Positions 6,063 to 15,676 of a stretch of DNA of 64,000 bases are shown in pieces. The DNA is taken from contig CAKOMY010000006.1 of assembly GCA_934096815.1 (NCBI GenBank), positions 1 to 64,000 on the forward strand. The letters are read 5' to 3'. A program made the position numbers and the translations under genes. Source of the stretch: an uncultured Bacilli bacterium (GTDB lineage Bacteria; Bacillota_I; Bacilli_A; RF39; UBA660). The notes beneath the pieces were generated by a model, which searched no databases, was not told the origin of the DNA, and saw only the letters and a list, made by a program, of their open reading frames with translations. Within the stretch, counting starts at the first letter, position 1; each line of letters opens with the position of its first letter.

Positions 6063-8186
6063 CTATTTTATTAAAGAAAGTTGAACTTTTCCTTTGTTTT
6101 TGTCGATATCTGATATATAAACAGTCAATATATCTCCTACACTAACAATATCTTTAGGATCTTTAACAAAGTTTTTGCTCATTTTAGAAATATGTAATAA
6201 TCCATCATCATGTAAACCAATATCTACAAATGCTCCAAATGAAGCAACATTTCTAACTGTTCCTTTTAATTCCATCCCAATAGATAAATCATCAATAGTT
6301 AAAATATCACTTCTTAAAATTGTTTCTGGGGCTTCACTTCTAGGATCTAATCCAGGATTTTTTAATTCTTTAATTATATCAGTTACTGTATAAATATCTG
6401 AATTTAGTTCTTTTGTTAATTTTTCTAAATCAATATTTTCTAGTTTATGTTTAAACTCTTCTGTTTTAATATCTTTGATATCCAAATTTAATAACTTTAA
6501 TAATTTACTTGTTAATTCATAACTTTCAGGGTGAATTCCTGTATTATCTAATGGATTTATACTATTATTAATTCTTAAGAAACCAACACATTGTTCATAA
6601 ACTTTATCTGTTGTTAATTTTTTGATTTCTTCTCTTGATGTAAATTCTTTTTTCTCTTTAAATTTTTGAATTTTATTAATTACAGTAGTAGTTAAACCTG
6701 ATACATATTTTAAAATAAAGTTAGATGCCGTATTAATGTTTACTCCTACTTCGTTTACAACTTTTGATACTGTATTATCTAAGCTTTCAGTTAGTTTTTT
6801 AGAGTTTACATCATGTTGATATTCTCCTACACCAATGCTTTTTGGATCTATTTTTACAAGTTCTGAAAGTGGGTCAATAACTCTTCTTCCAATACTTACT
6901 GCACTTCTTTCTTGGACTTCATAATCAGGAAATTCTCTTTGGGCTTCTTTACTAGCAGAGTAAACGCTTGCTCCCGCTTCACTAATTATTGTATAATAAA
7001 CGTCTTTTAAATCCTTAATAGTATTTGCTACAAATTCTTCACTTTCTCGTGATGCTGTACCATTACCAATAGCGATTAAATTAATGTTATAAGTTTTAAT
7101 TAAGTTAAGTAATTTAATTCTTGATGCTTCTTTTTCATTTTTAGGTTCGTGTGGATATATTACATCTTTATGTAAAACGTTTCCTTTTTCATCTAAACAG
7201 GCTAGTTTACAACCGGTTCTAAATGCTGGATCAAATCCAAGAACACGATATCCTTTAACAGGTCTAGTCATAAGAAGATTTTCTAAGTTATCTTTAAATA
7301 CTTCGATAGCGTTATCTTCTGATTTTTCTGTTAATTCACTTCTTACATCTCTTTCAATTGATGGATATATTAATCTTTTTAGGGCATCTTTTATTGCGTC
7401 ATTAACATAATCTACAACAAATGATTCTTTATTTTTAATAATTTTATTAGATAAAGAGTTAAAAATATAATCGTTATCATAATCTAATTTAACTGATATA
7501 ACATTTTCCTTCTCAGCTCTATTAATTGCTAACACACGATATGGTTTAATGTATTTAACTTTTTCAGTAAAGTCATAATATATTTCATATGTTTTCTTTT
7601 CATCAACGGCATTTTTCTTTATTTTAGATACAATTGATGCATTATTCCAAATATAATTTCTGACGAATTTACGATAATAAGCGTTATCACTAACCCATTC
7701 ACTTATAATATATTTAGCGTTTTCTAGGGCAACCTCTTTTTCGACATTGGGAACTATACCACATAATGATTCTAAACTTCCTTTTGTAGGAAATGCCATT
7801 ATTGCTTTAGCTAAGGGCTCTAATCCCATTTTAATAGCTTCAGTAGCTTTTGTTTTTTTCTTTTCTTTATATGGCAAGTATATATCTTCTACTTCAACTA
7901 ATTTAGTACAGTTTAGGATATTCTTTTTTATTTCATCTGTAAGCATACCTTTTTCATCAATTAATCTAATAACCGTTTCTTTTCTTTCCATTAAGTTATT
8001 ATAATAACGATATTTTTCTTCAATTTTAGTTATTTGATTTTCATCTAATGCGCCAGTTGCTTCTTTACGATATCTAGCAATAAAGGGAATAGTTGATCCT
8101 TCTTCTAATAGCGTTAAAACGGCCTTTATTTGATTTATTTTGATATTAAGTTCACTACTTAATTCTTCTATTACTATTTCATTCAT
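6063..8186 (-). CDS. tex: RNA-binding transcriptional accessory protein Tex
   Basis: The 707-residue protein has the full Tex layout: an N-terminal helical Tex domain with the signature TIPFIARYRKEATGALDE at about 32-50, a YqgF/RNase H-like fold starting RVLGFDPAFRTG (about 314), helix-hairpin-helix repeats (about 475-560; NTASNFILKYVSG), and a C-terminal S1 RNA-binding domain (about 635-707; GTVRNVASFGAFVDIG). Length is close to the 720-780 usual for the family. It starts at ATG behind GAGGT. Tex binds nucleic acid and influences transcription and stress survival. It stands alone between the tRNA and a separately terminated membrane-protein gene. Confidence 0.96.
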   Translation of the reverse strand: MNEIVIEELSSELNIKINQIKAVLTLLEEGSTIPFIARYRKEATGALDENQITKIEEKYRYYNNLMERKETVIRLIDEKGMLTDEIKKNILNCTKLVEVEDIYLPYKEKKKTKATEAIKMGLEPLAKAIMAFPTKGSLESLCGIVPNVEKEVALENAKYIISEWVSDNAYYRKFVRNYIWNNASIVSKIKKNAVDEKKTYEIYYDFTEKVKYIKPYRVLAINRAEKENVISVKLDYDNDYIFNSLSNKIIKNKESFVVDYVNDAIKDALKRLIYPSIERDVRSELTEKSEDNAIEVFKDNLENLLMTRPVKGYRVLGFDPAFRTGCKLACLDEKGNVLHKDVIYPHEPKNEKEASRIKLLNLIKTYNINLIAIGNGTASRESEEFVANTIKDLKDVYYTIISEAGASVYSASKEAQREFPDYEVQERSAVSIGRRVIDPLSELVKIDPKSIGVGEYQHDVNSKKLTESLDNTVSKVVNEVGVNINTASNFILKYVSGLTTTVINKIQKFKEKKEFTSREEIKKLTTDKVYEQCVGFLRINNSINPLDNTGIHPESYELTSKLLKLLNLDIKDIKTEEFKHKLENIDLEKLTKELNSDIYTVTDIIKELKNPGLDPRSEAPETILRSDILTIDDLSIGMELKGTVRNVASFGAFVDIGLHDDGLLHISKMSKNFVKDPKDIVSVGDILTVYISDIDKNKGKVQLSLIK

Positions 8187-8215
8187 ATTTTACCTCACTT
8201 TATCTATTTTACCAT

Positions 8216-8239
8216 AAAAAAAGAGATTTTAGTCTCTTT
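8216..8239 (-). terminator. Intrinsic terminator after the 524-residue membrane protein gene
   Basis: AAAGAGA (8220-8226) pairs with TCTCTTT (8233-8239). Reading leftward a T-run follows. The gene's stop codon is at 8240-8242, directly against the stem. Confidence 0.8.
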
Positions 8240-9814
8240 CTAATCAATTTTAGTAATATTTATGATATCTTCTTCTTGAAGATAAGATACTTTTAATTTA
8301 TCACCATTATTTATAAATGGAAGGTTATCTGATAATTCAATGGATGCTTTATATTTTTGATTGTTTGAATCAATAATATAATAATATGTTGTTCCATTTA
8401 TTACGCTAGATTTTATAGATTTAATTATTATTTCTTTTGATATATCTTCGCCATTTTGAGTTAGTTTAACATTTTTTAAATAGTTATTAGCGGCTTCATT
8501 TATACCTTTTGATGAATCGGTTACGATTACTTTTTGGTAATCTTTTACATCAACAAAGCCATACATTTTTACTAATCCGGCAGCATCTTTTAAACTTACT
8601 AAATAGGTTGGATTTCCTTTAAGATTAATTAATAATGGGAAAGTAGATTTATATTTCATTTGTTGAACTGCACCTTCTGCTGATGCCATAGCACTATACT
8701 CTTCGGCTCCTGGTACACTATAAAAGCAAGTTGTACCAGTTCTCATATTAGTTAGTATGAAACCAAGATTTGATTCATCATTTACGATAGAAGTTAATCC
8801 AGTATAAAGATATATATCGTCGTTCATAGCTAGATAGTTATAGCCATCGGTTGTATTTACGACATTCTTTTGAGAAAAGATGCTATTTAAGAAACCATTT
8901 TGATATGTTCCCCAGTCATCAACTTGTTCTATTATTAGGCTAGCATTAAAGGCGATATCAATCCATGTTGGAATATTTCCGATAAGATATTCTTCACTTT
9001 CTCCTGTTATAGCATTTAAAATTATTACACCTTCTACATTAGCACGCAAATTTATAGCACTATATTTAAGAACTGGCATTACCCAATATGGATTACCTTC
9101 ATTATCAATTTCAAATGATATATTACCAAAATTTTTTGTTGGATATTTAAATCTTAATTTACGATAAACATTATCATTAAATAAGCCTGATTCAACATAT
9201 TTCATTCCTTTGTCTAGTCTAATTAGTTCGGATTTTCCAGTTGTACTATCAACAGTTATATATCCCTTTACTCCTTCTTTACGATTAGTTAGCCATTTTA
9301 TAGGAGATGCATATTCTAAAGGTGTTACTCTAATTATTTTATTGTTATAGTTTATTTGAGTATAGATATTTGATACGTCATATTGACTTACTAAATCACT
9401 CATTTGTCCCATAACACGGTCTCCTAGGGCTTTACTACTTGTTTTATCAAGTAATGGTAATTTTGAAAAATCAACTTCTTGAATATCAGTGTTAAATTCT
9501 TTAGTAGAATCTACTTCAATCCGATTTGCATATTTTGAAGCCATAAATAGTGGACTTTCTATAAAATTCCATAGCATGATTAAAACTAATATTGTTGGCA
9601 CAGCTAGAAGTAAATAGTTTAATTTAATAATTCTTTTGTCAAATCTGATTACTTTTTTTAGGTTAAATATTAAACTTATTCCATAATAAAATAAGATTAT
9701 AAATATTATAAATAAATACAAGGTGATATTATGTATATTTAAAGCAGGTAAGAATAAGTAATAATAAATAAACGCAAAAAGTATAGTTAAAATAATACTT
9801 AATATTTTTTTCAT
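8240..9814 (-). CDS. Large membrane protein with long extracytoplasmic domain, unknown
   Basis: The 524-residue protein starts at ATG behind CGGAGG. Three or so hydrophobic helices crowd the first 90 residues (for example YLFLPALN, LYLFIIFIILFYYGISLI and YLLLAVPTILVLIMLW). The remaining 430 residues are polar and should lie outside. They include repeated beta-type segments such as KGYITVDSTTGKSELIRL and EGVIILNAITGESEEY that recall PepSY-like units, which often occur in protease-modulating surface proteins. A C-terminal stretch resembles a small beta-barrel. I do not recognise a named family. It is a single-gene unit with its own terminator, divergent from the radical SAM gene at 9871. Enzymatic function not predictable. 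Confidence 0.75.
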   Translation of the reverse strand: MKKILSIILTILFAFIYYYLFLPALNIHNITLYLFIIFIILFYYGISLIFNLKKVIRFDKRIIKLNYLLLAVPTILVLIMLWNFIESPLFMASKYANRIEVDSTKEFNTDIQEVDFSKLPLLDKTSSKALGDRVMGQMSDLVSQYDVSNIYTQINYNNKIIRVTPLEYASPIKWLTNRKEGVKGYITVDSTTGKSELIRLDKGMKYVESGLFNDNVYRKLRFKYPTKNFGNISFEIDNEGNPYWVMPVLKYSAINLRANVEGVIILNAITGESEEYLIGNIPTWIDIAFNASLIIEQVDDWGTYQNGFLNSIFSQKNVVNTTDGYNYLAMNDDIYLYTGLTSIVNDESNLGFILTNMRTGTTCFYSVPGAEEYSAMASAEGAVQQMKYKSTFPLLINLKGNPTYLVSLKDAAGLVKMYGFVDVKDYQKVIVTDSSKGINEAANNYLKNVKLTQNGEDISKEIIIKSIKSSVINGTTYYYIIDSNNQKYKASIELSDNLPFINNGDKLKVSYLQEEDIINITKID

Positions 9815-9870
9815 ATGTTCCTCCGAATTTATTATATCAAGAAAAATTAGAATATGATAGAATATTATTT

Positions 9871-10779
9871 GTGATTGATATGTATTATAATAATTTAAGT
9901 GATTTTTATAAGAATAAATTTGGATGTAAAGTTGTTAAACTTTCTTTTGATGGCGGATTTAGTTGTCCTAATAGGGTTAATGGCTCTGGTGGTTGTATTT
10001 TTTGTTCAGGTTCTTATGAGTTTGCAGGAGATAGAAATAAATCTTTAGAAGAACAATATCAAGAGCAAAGAATAATGATGGATAAAAAATGGCCTAATGC
10101 GAAGTATATAGCTTATTTTGGTTCTTTTACTAATACTTTTGATACACTTGATAATTTAAAGAAAAGATTTGAAAAGGTCTTAAGTTTTAATAATGTGATT
10201 GGTTTATCAATTGGAACTAGAAGTGATTCAATAAGTAATGAATGTTTTGAGTACTTAAGTGAGCTTAATAAAAGAACATTTTTAACAGTTGAACTAGGGT
10301 TACAGTCTTCTTTTAATCAAACTTTACAGTTTATTAATAGAGGTCATGATATAGAGAATTTTGATAGTTGTGTTAAAAAACTAAAGGAATTAAATATTAA
10401 TGTGGTTGTACATATTATTGATGGACTTCCTGGTGAAACTGAAGATATGATGCTAGATACAGTTAGACATTTAAATAAACTAGATATAAATGGGATAAAG
10501 ATACATAATCTATTTGTTGTTAAAAATACATTACTTGGTAAAATGTATGAGGATAATCCTTTTAAATTACTTGAAAAAGATGAATATATAGATTTACTTG
10601 TTAAACAAATAAGAATTTTAAAACCTAGTATTGTAGTTCATAGATTAACTGGTGATCCTAAAAAAGAGGACCTCATTGCTCCATTATGGGCTGTTAAAAA
10701 AATTGATGTTTTAAATGGGGTTGTTAAGAAAATTAAGAAAGATAAAGCTTATCAAGGAATTGATTATAAAGAAAATTAG
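9871..10779 (+). CDS. Radical SAM protein of the YhcC/YtqA type (TIGR01212-like)
   Basis: The 302-residue protein has the cluster motif of this family: CPNR then GGCIFCSG in the first 50 residues, preceded by the characteristic FDGGFSCPNR. Downstream, SIGTRSDSI, VELGLQSS and HIIDGLPGET match the conserved barrel strands. The three cysteines bind a [4Fe-4S] cluster that cleaves S-adenosylmethionine. The substrate of this widespread family is not settled; a role in RNA modification has been discussed. The start is ambiguous: GTG 9871 has no ribosome binding site and lies about 12 bases after a TATGAT box, so the mRNA may be nearly leaderless; ATG 9880 is the alternative. Confidence 0.92.
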   Translation: MIDMYYNNLSDFYKNKFGCKVVKLSFDGGFSCPNRVNGSGGCIFCSGSYEFAGDRNKSLEEQYQEQRIMMDKKWPNAKYIAYFGSFTNTFDTLDNLKKRFEKVLSFNNVIGLSIGTRSDSISNECFEYLSELNKRTFLTVELGLQSSFNQTLQFINRGHDIENFDSCVKKLKELNINVVVHIIDGLPGETEDMMLDTVRHLNKLDINGIKIHNLFVVKNTLLGKMYEDNPFKLLEKDEYIDLLVKQIRILKPSIVVHRLTGDPKKEDLIAPLWAVKKIDVLNGVVKKIKKDKAYQGIDYKEN

Positions 10780-10787
10780 ATAATATT

Positions 10788-10823
10788 AAAAGAGTTAACT
10801 TAGGACCAAATGTTAACTCTTTT
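10788..10823. terminator. Bidirectional terminator between convergent genes
   Basis: AAAAGAGTTAAC (10788-10799) pairs perfectly with GTTAACTCTTTT (10812-10823). It serves the radical SAM gene from the left and the peptidase operon from the right, whose stop codon lies at the start of the loop. Confidence 0.88.
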
Positions 10824-12734
10824 TTCTGGTTCAATATACATTAAATCTTTTGAATCTATTTTATATGTTTCATAAAACTTTTTGGTTGATGATAATACTC
10901 CGTTTACTCTTATTTCATTAGGTGAATGAGTATCAATTAAACTTTGTAATACTTTAGTGCTTTTACTATAATTATTAGCCCAAACTTTAGCAAATGATTC
11001 GTAGGTTGTTTGATAATCTTTTTTATTTGCATTATTTTTTATTAAGATATTTGTAATGCATTCCATAGCACCTAAATCAGCAATATTTTCGCCAATTGTA
11101 CGAGTTCCATTGTTAGAAACATTATGAATAATTTCGTAGTTGTTGTAATAATCTATAACTTTATTTTGAATTTCTTGATATTTTTCTTGGCTTGATGTGG
11201 TATACCAATTACTAAGAAAGCCATTTTCATCAAATTTTGAACCATTATTATCAAATGCATGGGATATTTCATGAGCTATTATGAAATCAATACTTCCAAG
11301 ATTTTCATATTTATTGTTAATATCTTTAATTACTTTAGTGCTTCCAGTTAAAATATTAATTGAGTTTGATGTAACATCATAATAGGCGTTAAATGTATAA
11401 TCTGGTAGAGCATTAGTTGTAGTAGTTGTATCTAACATTTCGTATGATGCAGCTCTCACTACTTTGTTAAGATTAATAATATTTTTTACTAATGAAATAT
11501 TACTATCAAAATCATAGTATGAAGAAAAATCTTTAATATAGTTTGTACCAATATTTATTTTAATATTGTTTAGTTTAGTTACAGCCTTACTTTTTGTTTC
11601 ATTATCCATCCAAGATGTATTTATCATATCTTCATATTCTTTTATTATTTCATTTGTAAGATTAGAGATATAATTTTTAGTATCATCGCTTAAATATTTG
11701 TTATTATAATTTTTGGAAATCTCATTTGGGTATATTTGTTTAATTAAATCATAAGCTGTTTCTTCTCTAGAATATTCTTTACCTAATAGATTTTTATTTA
11801 GTTTGGTAAATATTGTTTCATAATTTTCAGTTGTATATTTAGCGTATGTTTGAAGTATTTTTATTGTTGCTATATTTTTCCATAAAGAAAGATTACTATT
11901 TGTTAAATATTTATTTAATTCTTGATATGATTTTTCATCAACTAAGCTTAGTTTTTCTATTTTAGATAGGCCTAATTCATTAAAATATTTGTTAATATCT
12001 AAATTAGTATAAATTTTACTTAACGCTGATTTATCAATAATATTATAGTATTTTTCAGTATTTAATAAATCATCTTGTTTTAATGAATTATTAGCTAGAT
12101 TTGTATAGAAGTCATCGATTTGATTAGTTATATCTAGGGCTTCTCCAGCAGTATAACCATATTCTCTTAATAGTTTGTTATTATATAATTTAAAATTATT
12201 TTTTACAGTAGTTAATGTTTCGTTGCTATAATAATCTGAGGAGTAACCATAATCCATTGGAATTGGTGTTATATATAAAATGTTCTTTCCAGTTTTAAAG
12301 TCTTTCATGATTGATTTAGACATTAATAATTCAATACTTAGTTCTTTTTCTAGTTTTATTGCTTCAGTAATAAAGTCGTTAATATTTGTTGTTTTATTAA
12401 TTTTATCTATATATAGTTCTAAATCTTTTAATCCATTCTTGTTACGAAATTCAATATTTAAATATTCATTATAGAATTCTTTAATATTTTTTTCTTCACT
12501 CGTAGTTGGGTTATTTATTATTTCCTTTACAATGTTGTTTGCATCATTAGATATTTCTTTGTTTATATCATCAATATATGACCAACCATCTTCTTTATCT
12601 TTGATTGTTTCTTTATTTATGTATTCATAATAATTATCAATATAATTTTTATTTAAGTAAATAAAGGCAGCTATTATAGCAACAACAAATATTATTGCAT
12701 ATAGAATATATTTTTTAGTTTTATTTTTAGTCAC
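10800..12734 (-). CDS. M13-family metallopeptidase (neprilysin/PepO-like), membrane anchored
   Basis: The 644-residue protein starts at GTG 12734, overlapping the transporter permease gene by 8 bases, with AAGGTG upstream. An uncleaved signal anchor (about residues 8-26) is followed by the M13 helical N-domain and the catalytic domain. HEISH at 488-492 and GENIADLG at about 548-555 give the two zinc His and the zinc Glu, and the C-terminus ends in the family-typical Trp-containing tail (KRVNIWS). PepO proteins cleave peptides of up to about 40 residues and are often cytosolic or exported; here the anchor puts it on the outer face. Transcription with a NatAB-like exporter suggests that it processes or clears a peptide handled by that exporter, which is inference. 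Confidence 0.94.
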   Translation of the reverse strand: MTKNKTKKYILYAIIFVVAIIAAFIYLNKNYIDNYYEYINKETIKDKEDGWSYIDDINKEISNDANNIVKEIINNPTTSEEKNIKEFYNEYLNIEFRNKNGLKDLELYIDKINKTTNINDFITEAIKLEKELSIELLMSKSIMKDFKTGKNILYITPIPMDYGYSSDYYSNETLTTVKNNFKLYNNKLLREYGYTAGEALDITNQIDDFYTNLANNSLKQDDLLNTEKYYNIIDKSALSKIYTNLDINKYFNELGLSKIEKLSLVDEKSYQELNKYLTNSNLSLWKNIATIKILQTYAKYTTENYETIFTKLNKNLLGKEYSREETAYDLIKQIYPNEISKNYNNKYLSDDTKNYISNLTNEIIKEYEDMINTSWMDNETKSKAVTKLNNIKINIGTNYIKDFSSYYDFDSNISLVKNIINLNKVVRAASYEMLDTTTTTNALPDYTFNAYYDVTSNSINILTGSTKVIKDINNKYENLGSIDFIIAHEISHAFDNNGSKFDENGFLSNWYTTSSQEKYQEIQNKVIDYYNNYEIIHNVSNNGTRTIGENIADLGAMECITNILIKNNANKKDYQTTYESFAKVWANNYSKSTKVLQSLIDTHSPNEIRVNGVLSSTKKFYETYKIDSKDLMYIEPEKRVNIWS

Positions 12735-13872
12735 CGAACAACACCTTCTCTTGATTATATTTTTTTATTATTAGAAATACGGTTATGATAGATAATATAA
12801 GTGTACTTATAATGGTCATTAAAATATTTAAAGTATTAAAGTTATTTGAGAATATATCCATAAGAATTTGAACACAGTTGACAATTGGAATTGCATAGTA
12901 TATTAAACTATCAGTTGAAATACTTAGAATATTTGTAAATAAAGGAATCATTGATAAATATTGTAATACGGCAAGCTTGATTCCAGCTTCTTTAGCTGTT
13001 TTAGTGTTAGCAACTAGGATTGTCGCAAGAGCAGAAATAACAAGTGATGATGCTAAACTTACGCATAATCCGATTAAAATGTTTTTAGCTGATATGGAAA
13101 TATTTAAATTGCTAAATGATACAAAATAATGACTTGAAATAACTAAGGTTAATAATACGGATAAGAATTCGATTATTGATGCGGCAGCACTGGCACTAAA
13201 GTTAGCTAAGTATTTTCCTAATATTAGTTCTTTTTGAGATATAGGAAAGCTTAATATAGTTTCTAGAGTTCCACTTTCTTTTTCGGTAACGGTTGTTGAA
13301 ATTGCCATTGACTGAGATGTTGATATTATTCCAGCAAAAATAAGCATAAATAGGGTTGAATAAATTGTTACAAGAATAAAGTCGCTACCTTCTAGTTCTT
13401 TAAATTCATAATTATATTTGGCAGTTATTTCTTCATAATCAATACCTTCTCCAGCAACGTATGTTATTAGTTCATTGTTTTTTAATGATTCAAAGTAACC
13501 TTTAATTAAACTTTGTAGTTGATAACCATCTTGACTGTTATCTGTATAAAAATAATACTTTTTTTCTTCTTCATTATAATCTATGTAAGCATTTATATCT
13601 TTATCTTTATAGGACTTTTCCATTTCACCCAAATTATCATATTTTACTGTTTCTAATTGATATTCGCTACTTACGATGTTTTCGATAATATTTGGTTCAA
13701 AGTCAATTCCTACTTTGTATGGCTCTAAAACTTGGTTTTGATCAAACATGACTCCATAAACTATGACAAAAAACATTCCTATTAAAGGCATAGCAAGTAA
13801 AGTTATAAATGTTTTTTTATCTCTAACGATAGAACGAAGTTCTTTTTTGATTGTTATTATTATATTATTCAT
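12727..13872 (-). CDS. ABC-2 type exporter permease, NatB-like
   Basis: The 381-residue protein has one N-terminal membrane helix (about 20-41), a large extracytoplasmic domain (about 42-165) and five or six further helices, the NatB/YhaP layout. The N-terminal KKELRSIVRDKKTFITLL matches the coupling segment of this family. It overlaps the ATPase gene by 8 bases upstream and the peptidase gene by 8 bases downstream, so the three are one operon. NatAB of Bacillus exports sodium, but close relatives export peptides or drugs; the M13 peptidase neighbour favours a peptide link. Substrate unproven. Confidence 0.9.
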   Translation of the reverse strand: MNNIIITIKKELRSIVRDKKTFITLLAMPLIGMFFVIVYGVMFDQNQVLEPYKVGIDFEPNIIENIVSSEYQLETVKYDNLGEMEKSYKDKDINAYIDYNEEEKKYYFYTDNSQDGYQLQSLIKGYFESLKNNELITYVAGEGIDYEEITAKYNYEFKELEGSDFILVTIYSTLFMLIFAGIISTSQSMAISTTVTEKESGTLETILSFPISQKELILGKYLANFSASAAASIIEFLSVLLTLVISSHYFVSFSNLNISISAKNILIGLCVSLASSLVISALATILVANTKTAKEAGIKLAVLQYLSMIPLFTNILSISTDSLIYYAIPIVNCVQILMDIFSNNFNTLNILMTIISTLILSIITVFLIIKKYNQEKVLFGD

Positions 13873-14617
13873 TATCTTCTCCTATTAATTTTAAAAACGC
13901 ATCTCTAATGTTGGTTGTATTAGTATTTTTTAAAATTTCTTTGCTTTTTCCATAGGCGATTACTTTACCTTTGTTGATAAGTAATAGTTTATCGCAGATG
14001 TTTTCTGCTTCTTCCATGTAATGAGTTGAATATAATATGCATTTGCCTTTAGTTTTTTCTTCATTAATGAAATCTAAAATGGTTTTACTTGAAATAACAT
14101 CTAAGCCACTTGTTGCTTCATCTAAAATATAATATTTGGGATTATGAACTAAACAACGAGCAATACATGTTCTTTGGTATTGACCAGTAGATAAATTTTC
14201 AATTCTTTGATAAGCAAATGATTCCATATTAAATCGTTTGATAATATCATTTATGATTTTTTCTAACTTTTCTTTAGGAACTTCATAATATTCACCGCAC
14301 ATTTTTAATAATTCGTATGGAGATATATCTTTATATAATTTAGTATTTCCTGACATAAAGGCGATATTTTTCTTAATTGTTTCATTATTTTTTTGGTAGT
14401 TCATATTGTCAATTAAAATCTCTCCACTATCTGGTTTCATTATACCTGATATCATTCTAAGTAATGTTGTTTTACCGGCACCATTAGGTCCTAGGATACC
14501 TAAAACTTCTCCTTCCAAGGCAGTAAATGAGATATTATTATCAGCAAGAAATGTTTCTATTTTATTTTGGTTGTTTTTCTTTTGAAAACTTTTTGTTACG
14601 TTTTTTATTTCAATCAT
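13865..14617 (-). CDS. ABC transporter ATPase, NatA-like
   Basis: The 250-residue nucleotide-binding subunit shows Walker A GPNGAGKTT at about residue 43, the ABC signature LSTGQ at about 143, Walker B YYILDEATSGLD, and the switch His in STHYMEE. The signature deviates from LSGGQ in one position. It powers the permease encoded next to it. The gene is first in the operon; a short promoter region with TATACA-like sequence lies at about 14625-14645. Confidence 0.93.
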   Translation of the reverse strand: MIEIKNVTKSFQKKNNQNKIETFLADNNISFTALEGEVLGILGPNGAGKTTLLRMISGIMKPDSGEILIDNMNYQKNNETIKKNIAFMSGNTKLYKDISPYELLKMCGEYYEVPKEKLEKIINDIIKRFNMESFAYQRIENLSTGQYQRTCIARCLVHNPKYYILDEATSGLDVISSKTILDFINEEKTKGKCILYSTHYMEEAENICDKLLLINKGKVIAYGKSKEILKNTNTTNIRDAFLKLIGEDNE

Positions 14618-14660
14618 GTTAACTCCTTTTTACTATATACAAGTATATCATTTTGTAGGC

Positions 14661-14694
14661 AAAATAAAAAGAATTATTGCAATGATAATTCTTT
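14661..14694 (-). terminator. Terminator of the nrdD-nrdG-dut operon
   Basis: AAAGAATTAT (14668-14677) pairs with ATAATTCTTT (14685-14694). Reading leftward the stem is followed by TTTTTATTTT. It lies 20 bases after the dut stop codon. Confidence 0.82.
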
Positions 14695-14713
14695 GTTAAT
14701 AACTTGTTAGATT

Positions 14714-15175
14714 TCAACATTTTTTATCAGTTGATCCAAATCCGCCGGTTCTTTCTCCTTCAGCGTTATCATCGTCTACTAATAAATACTTTTGAAATAT
14801 AGCTTGACCAATTACGTCTCCTTTATGGATAACTAAATCTTCATCTTTAAAATTCCAAAATTGAAAATAGAAATGTCCATCATTATCAATATTATTATAG
14901 TAGTCATGATCTACAACCCCAATAGAGTTAGGTAGAATAGCACCCTTTTTTGGTCCACTACTTCTGTTAACAAGCATTATCCATTCATCTTCCACACAAT
15001 ATGCCTTTAATCCTGTCGGTACAAGTGTAGGTTTAATTCCTGGTTTATATGGCGGAATAACAATATCTTCGGCTGCTTCTACATCATATCCAGCTGAATA
15101 CCTTGTTTTTCTAACCGGAAGATTTATACCTTTATCTTCCCAACCTTTTGCTATTTCAAATCCTCTTTGTTTCAT
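14714..15175 (-). CDS. dut: dUTP diphosphatase (dUTPase)
   Basis: The 153-residue trimeric-type dUTPase hydrolyses dUTP to dUMP and pyrophosphate, keeping uracil out of DNA and feeding dTMP synthesis. All five motifs are visible: AGYDVEA (1), NRSSGPKKG (2), GVVDHDYYNN (3), GDVIGQAIFQKY (4) and ERTGGFGST (5). I chose ATG 15175 rather than the upstream in-frame ATG 15190 because AGAGGAG sits 5-6 bases before it. That start lies 1 base after the nrdG stop, so the genes are translationally coupled. Its place with the class III reductase joins deoxynucleotide synthesis and sanitation. Confidence 0.95.
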   Translation of the reverse strand: MKQRGFEIAKGWEDKGINLPVRKTRYSAGYDVEAAEDIVIPPYKPGIKPTLVPTGLKAYCVEDEWIMLVNRSSGPKKGAILPNSIGVVDHDYYNNIDNDGHFYFQFWNFKDEDLVIHKGDVIGQAIFQKYLLVDDDNAEGERTGGFGSTDKKC

Positions 15176-15176
15176 T

Positions 15177-15674
15177 TTACTCCTCTTCATATAACACTAC
15201 TTTACCACTTTTAAGTGACTTTTCCACATCTATCGCCCTTTGATTAGAAGATCCCATATATTTAAGTCTAGGATCTTTAAGTTCTTCTACGAATCTACCA
15301 TCAACAATAACATCAACGTATTTAATACCTTCTTGTTTACTTAAATAATCTTCAAAATTATACCCACTCCAAGACCATATCGTCTTATTAGGTAATTCTT
15401 TCTTAAATTTTTTAACTAATTTAGTAGTTCCCTCTATGTTATTAGGATGCCAAGGCTCACCTCCTAATATAGATAAGCCTTTAATATGTTCCATTTTGCA
15501 TAAATTTATTACTTCATCAATTACATTATCATTAAATTCTTTACCACCATCAAAATCCCACGTATCTTGATTAAAACAATTTTTGCAATGAAAGGCACAT
15601 CCTTGAAAGAATATTGAGACTCTAACACCTGGTCCGTTGGCAATGTCCATCTTTCTTATTTTATTATAACGCAT
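15177..15674 (-). CDS. nrdG: Anaerobic ribonucleotide reductase activating protein NrdG
   Basis: The 165-residue radical SAM activase carries the cluster motif GCAFHCKNCFN (CxxxCxxC) at residues 26-34 and the downstream SILGGEPW. It generates the glycyl radical on NrdD with a [4Fe-4S] cluster and S-adenosylmethionine under anaerobic conditions. It starts 2 bases after the nrdD stop behind AGAGG. Length matches the family (about 155-175). Confidence 0.97.
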   Translation of the reverse strand: MRYNKIRKMDIANGPGVRVSIFFQGCAFHCKNCFNQDTWDFDGGKEFNDNVIDEVINLCKMEHIKGLSILGGEPWHPNNIEGTTKLVKKFKKELPNKTIWSWSGYNFEDYLSKQEGIKYVDVIVDGRFVEELKDPRLKYMGSSNQRAIDVEKSLKSGKVVLYEEE

Positions 15675-15676
15675 AT

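Noticed and set aside
6175..8004. Short ORFs opposite tex
   Set aside because: They lie on the antisense strand of a well-conserved gene, lack ribosome binding sites and have no family resemblance.
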